A stretch of DNA of 64,000 bases from Gigaspora rosea (lineage: Eukaryota; Glomeromycota; Glomeromycetes; Diversisporales; Gigasporaceae): the NCBI GenBank assembly GCA_003550325.1, contig QKWP01000041.1, forward strand, positions 10,591 to 74,590, in the 5' to 3' direction. The position numbers and the translations under genes are program-made. This document shows, one piece after another, positions 54,179 to 64,000 of the stretch (position 1 is its first letter; each line of letters begins with the position of its first letter). The notes beneath the pieces are model-generated. The model did no database searches. It was given only the letters and a program-made list of their open reading frames with translations, and had not been told where the DNA came from.

Positions 54179-56011
54179 ATGATTACAATACTACCGGACG
54201 AATGTCTTTTAGAAATATTTAAAAATTTCCATACTAATTATAAAGCTTTATTTTCATGCCTACTTGTAAACCGTCATTGGTGTAGAATCATTATACCAAT
54301 TTTATGGAGCGAACCAACTAAATATGTTTACGATTTAAGACTTATAAGAATATATCTTTCAGCATTAAATTTTGAAGAACAAGCTTTATTGATCCCTTAT
54401 AAAATTACACTTCCAATTTATCAAAAAACATTATTTGAATACTCAAGTTTTACCACTCATGTTGAGTTATATTTTGCAGATAGAAATAAGGACGGAGTTA
54501 AAAATTGGCTTTATAAAGAAGGATATGAAGATAATTCGGTTCTTGATTTTTACGATTATTATGATGATTATAGTTATCGAAATTATAATTATAATATAGA
54601 ATTTAATGAGCAAGTAAATGCCATTAAATGTTCTTTAATTGAAATGTTTTTACGAACAAGTGGGAAACTTAAATATTTAGGAATTTATGAACCTATTTAT
54701 AATAATATTTTATTCGAAAGGCTTCTTAAAAATAACACTATTACCTCTTTAAAATTTAAATTTCGGATTGATAATTCTGTAGCTATCAAATTATTAGCAG
54801 CAATTCTTTATAAAAATTCTTCAATAACTTCATTAGATATTTCTGATAATGATCTTAGCTTTAAAGAATTAGAAGCACTAATAAAAGCCCTTGTCAAGAA
54901 CACTACACTTAATTCTTTAAATTTTTCTTGTAACTCTCTTAGTTCCAAGGATGGAATTACATTGGTGGAGGCTCTTTGTGAGAACACTACTTTAACTTCT
55001 TTATCTATTCATAATAATCAACCTGGAACTGAAGGAGTAAATGCATTAGTAAAGGTCCTTTATAAAAACATCAATTTAACTTCTTTAGATATTCAGATTG
55101 ATTTTGAAGGTATAAAAATTTTATCAGAAGCTCTTTACATAAATAATACTCTAACATACTTAGATCTTTCTTGTAATTCCCTTGGTCCTGAATCTGCAAA
55201 ATTGTTAGCGAAAGCACTTTGCAAGAATACCACTCTGACTATTTTGAATCTTAGCTATAATCTACTTGGTTTTGAGGGTGTAGTAGCATTAGCAGAATGT
55301 CTTTGCAATAATACCGCTTTAAATGTTTTAAATCTTGGCTATAATCAAATTGGGCTTGAAGGTATAAAAGCACTATCAGAGGCACTCAATATAAATACTA
55401 CTCTAACTTCTTTAAATCTTTCTGGTAATGAGATTGGTTTTGAAGGATGGGAAATATTAGTAGGAGCTCTTTGCAAGAACACTATCTTAACATCTTTGGA
55501 TCTTACATTAAATAAAATTAATTTTGGGAAAAGTGAAAAATCAATAGAAACTCTTTGTAAGAACACTACTCTAACTTCTTTAAATCTTGATTGGAATTTA
55601 CTTGGTTCTGAGGAAGGAAAGGCAATAGCAAAGCTTCTTTGCAAGAATAATACTCTAACTTCTTTATCTATTTATGGTAATAAACTCGGTTCTGAAGGTG
55701 CTGAAGTAATAGCGGAGGCTCTTTGTAAAAATACAGTTTTAACTACCTTATGCATTGGGGATAATCAAATTAGTTCTAAAGGGATTAAAGCATTAGCAAA
55801 AGCACTATATGTAAACACTACTATGTTATCATTATCTATTAGTTTTAATCAGCTTGATGTTGAAGGAGAAAGAGCATTAGTGGAAGCTCTCTGCGTAAAC
55901 ACTACATTAACTTCTTTAGAAATTTCTGATAATCATCATAACTCTATGGAATTTAAAACATTTATAAATGATGTTCGTAAGAACAATCATTTAGTCACTT
56001 TAACATATTAA
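54179..56011 (+). CDS. F-box / leucine-rich-repeat protein 1, 610 residues
   Basis: The start is ATG 54179, directly followed by the F-box (ITILPDECLLEIFKNFHTNY, LFSCLLVNRHWCRIIIPILW; residues 2-45). This is the Skp1-binding motif of SCF ubiquitin ligases, so the start is well placed. After a Tyr/Asn/Asp-rich variable linker (residues about 110-145) comes a long array of ~28-residue LRRs of ribonuclease-inhibitor type (about residues 195-605), with the repeating pattern LxxNTTLTSLNLSxNxLGxEGxxALAEALCKN, about 14-15 units. By family knowledge the LRRs select the substrate to be ubiquitinated. No introns, no signal peptide. A paralogue lies at 60373-62226, with homologous flanks and truncated F-box relics after both. 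Confidence 0.9.
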   Translation: MITILPDECLLEIFKNFHTNYKALFSCLLVNRHWCRIIIPILWSEPTKYVYDLRLIRIYLSALNFEEQALLIPYKITLPIYQKTLFEYSSFTTHVELYFADRNKDGVKNWLYKEGYEDNSVLDFYDYYDDYSYRNYNYNIEFNEQVNAIKCSLIEMFLRTSGKLKYLGIYEPIYNNILFERLLKNNTITSLKFKFRIDNSVAIKLLAAILYKNSSITSLDISDNDLSFKELEALIKALVKNTTLNSLNFSCNSLSSKDGITLVEALCENTTLTSLSIHNNQPGTEGVNALVKVLYKNINLTSLDIQIDFEGIKILSEALYINNTLTYLDLSCNSLGPESAKLLAKALCKNTTLTILNLSYNLLGFEGVVALAECLCNNTALNVLNLGYNQIGLEGIKALSEALNINTTLTSLNLSGNEIGFEGWEILVGALCKNTILTSLDLTLNKINFGKSEKSIETLCKNTTLTSLNLDWNLLGSEEGKAIAKLLCKNNTLTSLSIYGNKLGSEGAEVIAEALCKNTVLTTLCIGDNQISSKGIKALAKALYVNTTMLSLSISFNQLDVEGERALVEALCVNTTLTSLEISDNHHNSMEFKTFINDVRKNNHLVTLTY

Positions 56012-56690
56012 GTTTACTTGTTTTGAGAAATCTGAGAGATAACTAAAACATTTTATGTTTACAATATTTAATTATTCATTAGGTCTTAAAGCGAATATTG
56101 TCGAAATAGCTCTTTTTGAAAATTTTGTGTGTGTTTTTTTTTAATATTTGCAAAAAAAAAAAAACATTAAAAAATATTTACAGAGGTTTTCTAAAAACAT
56201 TGATCCTTTTAATCTCGAAAGTTTTGGGAACACTTATGAAATTACATGTAATTTTATAAAAATAACATTTGATTGCTTAATCAATAAAGAGAATTTTAGA
56301 ATCAAAATTATGTATTATGTAGAAAATTTGAATCACTTATTATGTCTTGAGAAATGAAATTTCTAAGTGTGGTGGCATTCATTTATATATTGCAGATTTA
56401 AGGCCTTTGATATTTTTTTTTTTAGGCTTTTGATATTAAATAAAAAGTATGACATAATAATTTACGATGAATTTTCTGTCTCAAGGATTCTTTATAGTTT
56501 CAAATAGCACACGTTGCATTAAATTACATTCATTTATTACTGTATATTTCTAGTTGCATACCAGTATATTAATAAAAATGAATGTTCAACCAGAATTATT
56601 TACATCAAAGTTTACCTGAGTCGAAAATAATAAATTTTGAACGTAATATCTAAGTAGTTTTTTTGTTAAAAATATACTCCACTTCTCCAT
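56012..56690. other. 3' flank of F-box gene 1
   Basis: GAGAAATCTGAGAGATAACTA, the poly-T tract after GTGTGTG near 56130 and GAGAAATGAAATTTCTAAGT (56350) all recur in order downstream of gene 2 (62237-62500). The 69-codon frame at 56148-56357 is A+T-driven and not called. Confidence 0.5.
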
Positions 56691-57095
56691 ATTTTTAATA
56701 ATTTCACACTAATTATAAAATTTTATTTTCATATCTTCTTGTAAGCCGTCATTGGTGTAGAATCATTATATCAATTTTTTGGAGTGACCCAATAAAATAT
56801 ATTTATGATTTTTTAAGACATTTTACAGCATTAAATGATGAAGAACAAGCTTTATTGATACTTATAAAATTATCCTTCCAACTTATCAAAAACATTATTT
56901 AAATATTCATGCTTTACCGCATATGTTAATTGTATTTTGAAGATCGAAATAAGGATGGAGTTAAAAATTGGCTTTATAAAGAAGAATATGAAGATAAATC
57001 GTTTCTTGGTTTTTGCGATTATTATGATAATTGTAATTATTTGGATGATTATGGTTACCATGGTTATGATTTTAATATCAGATATAGAATTTAAC
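56690..57095 (+). pseudogene. F-box gene relic 1 (N-terminal third)
   Basis: It is collinear with the 5' third of the neighbouring F-box genes: TAATTTC-ACACTAATTATAAA, GTAAGCCGTCATTGGTGTAG (the CLLVNRHWCR region), the GAACAAGCTTTATTGAT segment, and GATGGAGTTAAAAATTGG (DGVKNW). Small deletions shift the frame (after 56690, near 56800 and near 56865), a stop precedes the linker, and the LRRs are absent. The trace ends at about 57095 with GATATAGAATTTAAC. Confidence 0.75.
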
Positions 57096-57099
57096 TAGT

Positions 57100-60000
57100 A
57101 ACGGGAACCATTAAGGTCCGAAGCCTAAATATCCAGATGATTTTTCGATTAGATTTGTCGTTTTTAATTTGGATTTAATGTACTTTTTCTGTATCATTTA
57201 TTTTTATCCATAATTTTAAGATTTATAATTGGAGCCATTCAGCTTAGCTGCCATCTAAATTAATTTTTGTGACCTTTTTTCTACGAAGCCGTTGCATTCT
57301 TTTCTGATTTCTTTTTAATGAGCATGCTCTTCTGAGGTTTCTCTTTCTCAACATAACTAGTCTCTTGTACGTCTCAAATCTTAGGTATTAGACATTAATA
57401 TTAATTTACAATCAAACATTTAGTGATATTCAAATATTATGTCAGATTAGTGATAGTAACAATTAGCTTTGAAATTTTGTGAGCATTATATATTTTTTAC
57501 ATGAATAATCTTATTTAATAAATTTATTTTATTAAGTTCACATATTATAATGATTTTATTATTCTATAAAAAATTCTTATTATGCTCAAATAACAAATAC
57601 AGTCGCACTTCATATAAGCAATTCTTATCTAAGCACATCTATTTTTTTGAATAAATTACTATTAACTATATTAAAATAATTCTTTATGTAAGAAATTCGA
57701 TATATATTTTCTATATAAGAACATGGATTGCAAGCCACCAATGTGATTATATAGGAGTGCGACTATAGAAATTTTCAAAAGTACCATTTAATATCAGATA
57801 TTAATACTTACGATTTTACGCCAGATACTAATGTTAGTACATCCGTTATATTATTATTTTATTAATTATTTTAAATATCGTTTATTACGTATTTACAGGG
57901 ATAATTTCTAAACATTACTACAGGAGCACCCTTACAGGTCTGGATAGTAATTAATCAATGCTAAGGAATTAAAAGCAATCTGCGAAAGATTGGTGAAAAT
58001 ATTGGTGTATACTAAAACATTAGCCAAAAAAAATTAGTTGAGCAAATATTTACTGTATTTGAAGAACAAATGTATGTAATAATTCTCTGTTTGGAATCTT
58101 TTACAAAATTACATATAAAATTTGATGGTAAAAAAAACATAAAAAGAAGAAATATTTTAGAATAAATTCATTTTATGCTTTATGTAAAAAATGTAAATAT
58201 TCAGTATATTGCATTATTGTTTACTTAATTTCAGAAATACAGTACAAAATTACGGTTCTGTACGGTGCAGGAAACCTTAAGTCCTAAACACTTATATAGA
58301 CAAATTTTAGCAAACCCATTGGAGACAAGTCATTTTCAACAGCAGTATGCATAAAATGTTGCTATTAAATACATATTATTCTTGGCGTATTCTTATTAAG
58401 TGAAGAAATTGAGAAGTCTAGATTTATATTCTATTAAGATTAATAATTAAAAAATTTATTGCAATGTGTGATAGTATAATCGGATACCCCTGTATTTCAT
58501 AGTGTTGAGGTTAAATGAATATCACGAACGTGATCAAAGATAAACAATAGAATGCAAAAAATAAGGTTTGTCGATCAGATGTTTTTACTTGAGTAATAAA
58601 CACCTGACAACGCACTGTGTGCCTGTATTGAGATTGTGTCTCACTGCACTTCGTATTAAATGGAAGTACCATTCATTAGTTATTGTTGTAAATCAAGCAA
58701 GTGCTAAGCAGTAAACGAATTCGAGTAAAAAACCCAGAGTGATGAAGCACTTCGACACAATGAGTTTATGAATTATCTTTGTACAGAGATTGAAGCCTAT
58801 TAAATATTTTGTATCATACGTACAGTACGTTGTGAAGGTAGGGCTTAAATCGATTCAAAACATCAGAATCGATGATCGAATATTAAATATATTGTTAATT
58901 CTCGTATTGACTTTCCTGATTAACAATTGATCCGTTTTATACTATTAAATGCTATATATTATTTCATTATATGAAAAATAATTTGGGTTATTACGAATAC
59001 TAATACTATTTATAAGTTTAAGTTCAATTTCTTTATTTAATACATAAAAAATAATAAATAAACTATAAGCTAATAAAATATAAAATAAAATTGTGAGAAA
59101 AAAAATTGCTAAAAAAAAAAAACTTTGCCTTAAAAATAAGTTATAGATCTATAAAAATAAGCTAATAATAAAATTATGGAGAAAAAAGCGATTGCTAAAA
59201 AAAATTCTACCTTAAAAATAAACTATTATCGATCCATAAAAAAAATTTATTAGTAATCTTTAAAAAATATATATGATATTTTATAAATAAAAATAAAATT
59301 ATATTTACTATATTTCAATTCGTTTTACATTGAATATTTTATATAATTATTATTTCTTTTTTAAAAATTTTTCTATTAAATTAGGATTTATTATGATGTT
59401 CTTTCAAATATAATTAATTTACCGAAGGCACAGATGTAGCTAAAAGTGATGAACATTTCATTACAAGTTGAGATAATGTTTGATATTGAATTTTGTTATG
59501 ATTTATTTATATCATATTTTTATTTAATTTGTATAAAATTAACGTAAGTGCGTCCTAGATATTAAATAAAAACCAGCCACTATAAAATGGCTAAGTACAA
59601 ACTATAGGCTTAAAGTTTTAATTGCATCATGCGACTTATAGTTTTTAATAATAACAAACACAGCCATTACATTTTCTCATATACGTACACGAAAGCAGAA
59701 AACATTTAGGCTTTTAAATATTTACTATGAAATGATTATATGCTTTAGGATCGTCTAAAACCTAGAATCGATTTTAAAATATGAAATCGATTGTAGAAAC
59801 GATTAAATCGTTTCTCCAGAAATGAGAAATCGATTCTAATTCGATTAACGATTAAACTGATTTTTATAAAATCGATTTACGGCCTTGTGACTAAGCCTCA
59901 TAGCTAACACACTACAAAAAACAAAGGCAACTCGAAGGAAGAAGTGCCCTGGGACTGTCGTTTGATTAATATGATTTTTATTTAGCTCTATTTACTTATC

Positions 60001-60372
60001 CCTTAAGTTACATGAATCGAAGGGCTTATATACATTCTGATTACATTGGGAATACTTGATAGCAATGAGAAATTCATAATCATCTGCATGACTGCACCTT
60101 TTGAATACGAGAGGTATTATTATTTTTCAATGGAGCTTCACCTCGAGCCAAACCCGAATTAGATTTCTTAAAAGCTTCATTTTTGTCGATCAATGCCCCG
60201 GATCTCATAGTTTGTAGCCAGGTCACGTTACTCTGCTACAACGTAGTACTAGTTGAGCACAAAGAATATTGTGATACCTAATTATGCAATTTGTTTGGTT
60301 AGAAATATGCAAAGTAAAAACGTTCACATTTTTCATTTCTACTTTTTTCTCTACATTAAATTCTTAATCAGA
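57100..60372. other. Spacer between the F-box units
   Basis: It includes a diverged relative of dispersed repeat C near 58000-58215. A possible 1.05-kb inverted-repeat element lies between about 58838 (GGGCTTAAATCGATTC) and 59886 (inverted, GGCCGTAAATCGATTT), with many ATCGATT words near its right end. Upstream conserved sequence for gene 2 starts at about 60260. No intact gene seen. Confidence 0.4.
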
Positions 60373-62226
60373 ATGATTACATTACTACCGGACGAATGCC
60401 TTTTAGAAATCTTTAATAATTTCCATACTAATTATAGAGTTTTATTTTCATGCCTTCTTGTAAACCGTCACTGGTGTAGAATCATTATACCAATATTATG
60501 GAGTGAACCAACAAAATATGTTGACGATTTAAGACTTATAAGAATATATCTTTCAGCATTAAATGCTGAAGAACAAGCTTTATTAATTCCTTATAAAATT
60601 ACCCTTCCAACTTATCAAAAAACATTATTTGAATACTCAAGTTTTACCACATATGTTGAATTGTATTTTGCAAATCGAAATAAGGATGGAGTTAAAAATT
60701 GGCTTTTTAAAGAAGGAAATGAAGATTATTCATTTCTTTATTTTTGTAAGAATCATGATATTTATAATTATCATGATGATTATAGTTATTTGAAATATTA
60801 TGATATTAAAGAATTTAATGAGCAAGTAAATGTCATTAAATATTCTTTAATTGAAATGTTTTTACGCACAAGTAAAAAAATTAATCATTTAAGCATTTAT
60901 GAACCTATTTACGATAATATTTTATTCCAAAGACTTCTTAAAAATAACACTTTTATTTCCTTAAAATTTCGTATTAAAAATTTTGAAACAACCAATTTGT
61001 TATCAGAGATTCTTCACAAAAGCATCACGCTGAATTCTTTAGATATTTCTGGTAATAAATTTGGTTTTAAAAAATTAGAAGCATTAATTAAAACTCTTTG
61101 CAAGAACACTACACTAAATTCTTTAAGTCTTAATTATAATTCTCTCTGTTCTGAGGGTGGAAAAGCATTAGCCGAAGCACTCGGAGAGAACACTACTTTG
61201 ACATCTTTATTTATTCATTGCAATAAACTTGGTTTTGAAGGAGTAAAGGCTCTAGCAAAGGCTCTTTATAGAAACTACACTTTGACTTCTCTAGATATCG
61301 GATCCAATATGATTGATTTTGAAGGCATAAAAGAATTATCAAAGGCTCTTTGTATAAATACCAATTTAACTTTCTTAGATCTTTCTTTTAATTCTCTTGG
61401 TCCTGAATCTGGAAAAGTGTTAGCTGAGGTTCTTTGTAAGAATACCACTCTGACTTCTTTGTCTATATCTGGTAATCGATTAGGTTCTGAAGGTGTAGAA
61501 GCATTAGCAAAAGGTCTTTGCAATAATACCGCCTTAAATTCTTTAGATCTTAGTTATAATCAAATTGGGCCCGTAGGAATAAAAGCATTATCAGATATTC
61601 TCTATATAAACGCCTCTTTAACTTCCTTAAATCTCTCTAGTAATGAATTTGGTTTTGAAGGATGGGAAATGTTAATAAGAGTTCTTTGTAATAATACAAT
61701 TTTAACATCTTTGAATCTTTCATCAAATAAAATTCATTTTGGTGAAAGTGAAAAATTAATAGAATCTTTTTGCAAGAATACCACATTAAATTCTTTAAAC
61801 CTTAATTGGAATTATCTTGGACCTAAGGAAGGAAAGGCAATAGCAAATCTTCTTTGTAAGAATGTTACTTTAACTTCTTTATCTATTAAAGGCAATCAAC
61901 TCGGTTCCGAGGGTGTTGAAGCAATAGCGGAGGCTCTTTGTAAAAACACAGTTTTAACTACCTTACACATTGGGGATAATCAAACTAGTTCTAAAGAGAT
62001 CATAGCATTAGCAAAAGCACTTTGTGTAAACACTGCTTTGATATCTTTATCCATCAGATTTAATCAACTTAATGTTGAAGCAAGAAAAGCATTAATTGAA
62101 GCTCTCTGTGTAAACACTACACTAACTTCTTTAGAATTTGATGGTAATAAACTTAACTCTAAGAAATTTAAAGCATTTGTAAATGGTGTTCGTAAGGACA
62201 ATCGTTTAATCTCTTTAACATATTAA
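60373..62226 (+). CDS. F-box / leucine-rich-repeat protein 2, 617 residues
   Basis: I place the start at ATG 60373, which gives MITLLPDECLLEIFNNFHTN, aligned residue for residue with gene 1. The longer open frame to 60253 lies in sequence homologous to the non-coding upstream region of gene 1 and begins with TTG. F-box at residues 2-45 (VNRHWCRIIIPILWSEP), a Tyr/Asp/His-rich variable linker with length differences from gene 1 (residues about 110-150), then about 15 ribonuclease-inhibitor-type LRRs (LCKNTTLTSLSIxGNxLGSEGVEALA). The predicted role is the substrate-recognition subunit of an SCF ubiquitin ligase. It ends at TAA 62224-62226 after RLISLTY. Differences from gene 1 concentrate in the linker and scattered LRR surface positions, as in a diverging pair. 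No introns. Confidence 0.9.
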   Translation: MITLLPDECLLEIFNNFHTNYRVLFSCLLVNRHWCRIIIPILWSEPTKYVDDLRLIRIYLSALNAEEQALLIPYKITLPTYQKTLFEYSSFTTYVELYFANRNKDGVKNWLFKEGNEDYSFLYFCKNHDIYNYHDDYSYLKYYDIKEFNEQVNVIKYSLIEMFLRTSKKINHLSIYEPIYDNILFQRLLKNNTFISLKFRIKNFETTNLLSEILHKSITLNSLDISGNKFGFKKLEALIKTLCKNTTLNSLSLNYNSLCSEGGKALAEALGENTTLTSLFIHCNKLGFEGVKALAKALYRNYTLTSLDIGSNMIDFEGIKELSKALCINTNLTFLDLSFNSLGPESGKVLAEVLCKNTTLTSLSISGNRLGSEGVEALAKGLCNNTALNSLDLSYNQIGPVGIKALSDILYINASLTSLNLSSNEFGFEGWEMLIRVLCNNTILTSLNLSSNKIHFGESEKLIESFCKNTTLNSLNLNWNYLGPKEGKAIANLLCKNVTLTSLSIKGNQLGSEGVEAIAEALCKNTVLTTLHIGDNQTSSKEIIALAKALCVNTALISLSIRFNQLNVEARKALIEALCVNTTLTSLEFDGNKLNSKKFKAFVNGVRKDNRLISLTY

Positions 62227-62880
62227 ATTAATTAATTTGTTCTGAGAGATCTGAGAGATAACAAAGATCTTTATGTAAACAATAATTTAATGTTCTTAAG
62301 GTAGATATTTTAATAATGGCTCTTTGTGAAAATTGTGTTCTTTTTTTTAAAAAAATATTTACAGAAAAAATGTTTAGTTTAAATAAAAAAGTATTTACTG
62401 AAGTTTTCTAAAAACTTTGTATATTATGTAAAAATTTTTAATCGCTTATTGGTTTCAACTAGGAAACTTTATACATGAGAAATGAAATTTCCGAGTGTGA
62501 CGGCATTCATACGTATTTTTTTTAACTCCTTTATGGAGACGCACAGTGGCGTACTTTATTCAATTTCACTCATACGTATTTTAAATGCGGCAATAACCAC
62601 AAAATGACTCATAATCATATTTTAAATAAATCATGCCATAATAATTTACAACCAATTATCCGAACTTTTGTCCAAAGGATTCATTGTTCCACATTGGATT
62701 AAATTGTTATCATTTATTATTATTGTATTCCAGTATATTAATGTCTATTTTACATCATTTAATCTGTAGGCGGCTGAATATAATAAAATTTGAACGAAAT
62801 ACCTAAGTAATTTTTTGATTTTAATCATATAAATGTAATCCGCTTCACCATTCACCATATTATATCAAATTCTTAAATTA
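62227..62880. other. 3' flank of F-box gene 2
   Basis: Homologous to 56012-56690 (GAGAGATCTGAGAGATAACA, GAGAAATGAAATTTCCGAGT, TTTGAACGAAATACCTAAGT). It contains a local insertion flanked by the direct repeat TCATACGTATTTT at 62508 and about 62570. Confidence 0.5.
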
Positions 62881-63285
62881 ATTATATTAATATAGAAATA
62901 TTTAATAATTTCCGTACAAAGGCCATACAAAGTTAATTTTTTGGTTCTCATAACATAAAATTTGAAAAAAAACCCAATAATCCGGCATTTAATTTTGTTT
63001 TCAAAAAATTTTATACACAAAATAATATAAAAAAAAAATTTTTAGACATCTAATAAGTCACACCCAGATACGTAATAAATACAAACAATTTTTTTTTTCA
63101 ACATTTACAGAATTTGACACGGTCGGTTATGAAAATCAATTTACGTTTGCGTGGCCTAATTATAATATTTATTTTTCATGCCTTCTCGTGAGTCTTAGGT
63201 GGCGTAGAATTATTAATCAATGATGATTTTTATAAAAACATACCTTTCAGCTTTAAATACTAAAGATCACTCTAAATGAGTGATG
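62880..63285 (+). pseudogene. F-box gene relic 2, strongly decayed
   Basis: GAAATATTTAATAATTTCCGTAC near 62899 corresponds to the LEIFNNFHT codons. CATGCCTTCTCGTGAGTCTTAGG-TGGCGTAGAATTATTA (from 63178, quoted as two blocks) corresponds to the CLLVNRHWCRII codons. ACATACCTTTCAGC-TTAAATACTAAAGA near 63240 matches the following IYLSALNAEE codons. An unrelated ~230-bp insertion (about 62930-63160) separates the parts. It occupies the same place relative to gene 2 as relic 1 does to gene 1. Confidence 0.55.
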
Positions 63286-63302
63286 AAAACTTGTAAATCA
63301 TC

Positions 63303-63352
63303 ATCGCAGTGATATCTATCCCTATAAGAATTAGGGTACATATCACTGCGAT
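63303..63352. repeat. Short foldback hairpin
   Basis: ATCGCAGTGATAT...ATCCCTA (63303-63323) pairs with TAGGGT...ATATCACTGCGAT (63332-63352) around the loop TAAGAAT. An isolated hairpin of about 20 bp arms, not followed by a gene. Confidence 0.7.
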
Positions 63353-64000
63353 AATAATGTATTAAATGATTATCATACTCCGTCACCCAAATGATGTTTC
63401 TATATTTTTTATTACAACTGTTCTTGCTTTAAAACATGGATTAATACATTCACTCGACTTATTCATTGACCACCAGCATATCGTATAAGAACTATATCCT
63501 CACAGCATCCTCGCGATAATTACACTACACGAATGAGTTTATTTGCCAAACAATTTATAGCTTCTCTTAAGGATCTTCGTCTACATTCAAAATAACTTAA
63601 TTGAGTTCCAGCGCTACAGTTATAAGGGTGTAAAATACGATATAATTTTGGTCTATATTATTTTTATGACATTATAACAATTATAGGTCAACTTTAAAAA
63701 GATAAGTCTCGTTCTCGCAATAACGATATTGTCATCCCTTGTTATTATTATATCATTATGATCTGATCTAATTAAGTGATAAACTCGAACCGATTAAATA
63801 AACTAATGACATGCACAAGTTATTACGATCGTTATAAATCTCAAGTCAGGCTTCTATCGGAGCTAAACTGGACACTTTAGTGAAATCGCTTCTATACTAT
63901 AGTAACAGTAGGATTTGTTAAACGGTCAAAAATACGGGTTTGTTGAAAAAATGATCTCGTATATTTTTATCAAGGTTGTAGTTAGTAAGATTGGTAATGT
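63353..64000. other. Unannotated right edge
   Basis: No gene, RNA or repeat recognised in the last 650 bases. Confidence 0.35.

Noticed and set aside
55345-55644. Antisense ORFs in the LRR regions (also 61275-61523)
   Set aside because: They are shadows of the repeated LRR coding pattern on the opposite strand.
60253-60372. 40-codon N-terminal extension of F-box gene 2
   Set aside because: It starts with TTG, and the DNA is homologous to the non-coding upstream region of gene 1; the F-box begins directly after ATG 60373.

Overview
The window looks like nuclear DNA of an arbuscular mycorrhizal fungus, most likely Rhizophagus irregularis or a close relative. This is inferred from the very high A+T content, short GT-AG introns, a tyrosine-kinase-like (TKL) kinase with a zinc-ribbon leader, a Sel1-repeat exon, F-box/LRR genes, TPR fragments, Helitron-derived relics and a very dense load of small TA-flanked transposons. 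Intact coding content is low. The best genes are two F-box/leucine-rich-repeat paralogues (54.2-56.0 kb and 60.4-62.2 kb, + strand) and a minus-strand Sel1/kinase locus (42.15 to 25.04 kb). Most other coding traces are broken: a Helitron-type N-terminal fragment, an MFS transporter, TPR repeats, a second kinase and an unrecognised repeat-family protein.

Layout. 1-2.6 kb: foldbacks, a minisatellite and nested TIR elements. 2.6-7.3 kb: A+T-rich DNA without recognisable genes. 7.3-10.2 kb: a broken family protein, then a 1.9-kb TA-flanked element built around four copies of a ~265-bp repeat. 10.3-11.95 kb: a G+C-richer segment ending in an A-run, probably a retroposon. 12.7-15.4 kb: Helitron fragment, a tandem dispersed repeat with an N at its junction, and an MFS pseudogene. 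15.9-17.8 kb: three MITE loci, one nested. 19-24.4 kb: unclear ORFs, a TTA-flanked MITE, a 1.6-kb element containing a second 0.9-kb Tc1-like element, and a foldback. 25.0-42.15 kb: the Sel1/kinase locus, whose middle is a 106-bp tandem array interrupted by a MITE and by an 11.3-kb Ty3/gypsy element. 46.3-48.9 kb: duplicated TPR pseudogenes. 51.2-51.7 kb: kinase pseudogene. 54-63.3 kb: a duplicated [F-box gene + F-box relic] unit.

The most interesting structure is the 106-bp array. Read on the minus strand, the gene strand, every unit carries an intron-like 3' end (usually ATTAATTTAG), exactly three nucleotides, and an intron-like 5' end (GTGAGTATAA). The three nucleotides vary between units (TAA, TTT, TTA, ATT, TGC, TTC, GGA). 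The same AG-NNN-GT(A/G)AGT architecture continues outside the homogeneous array, in diverged sequence, towards the Sel1 exon on one side and the kinase exon on the other; one junction has no intervening base (AG|GTGAGT). The Sel1 exon ends in phase 2 and the kinase exon begins in phase 2, so any number of 3-nt exons keeps the frame. I propose a chain of about 33 tandem introns separated by one-codon micro-exons. Its expression and splicing cannot be judged from DNA alone.

The gypsy element lies in the opposite orientation inside one such unit. It has a 4-bp target duplication, a 1.1-kb transposon in its 5' LTR, a 305-bp MITE in its reverse transcriptase, and several TGA stops where the family has arginine, as expected from CGA to TGA decay.
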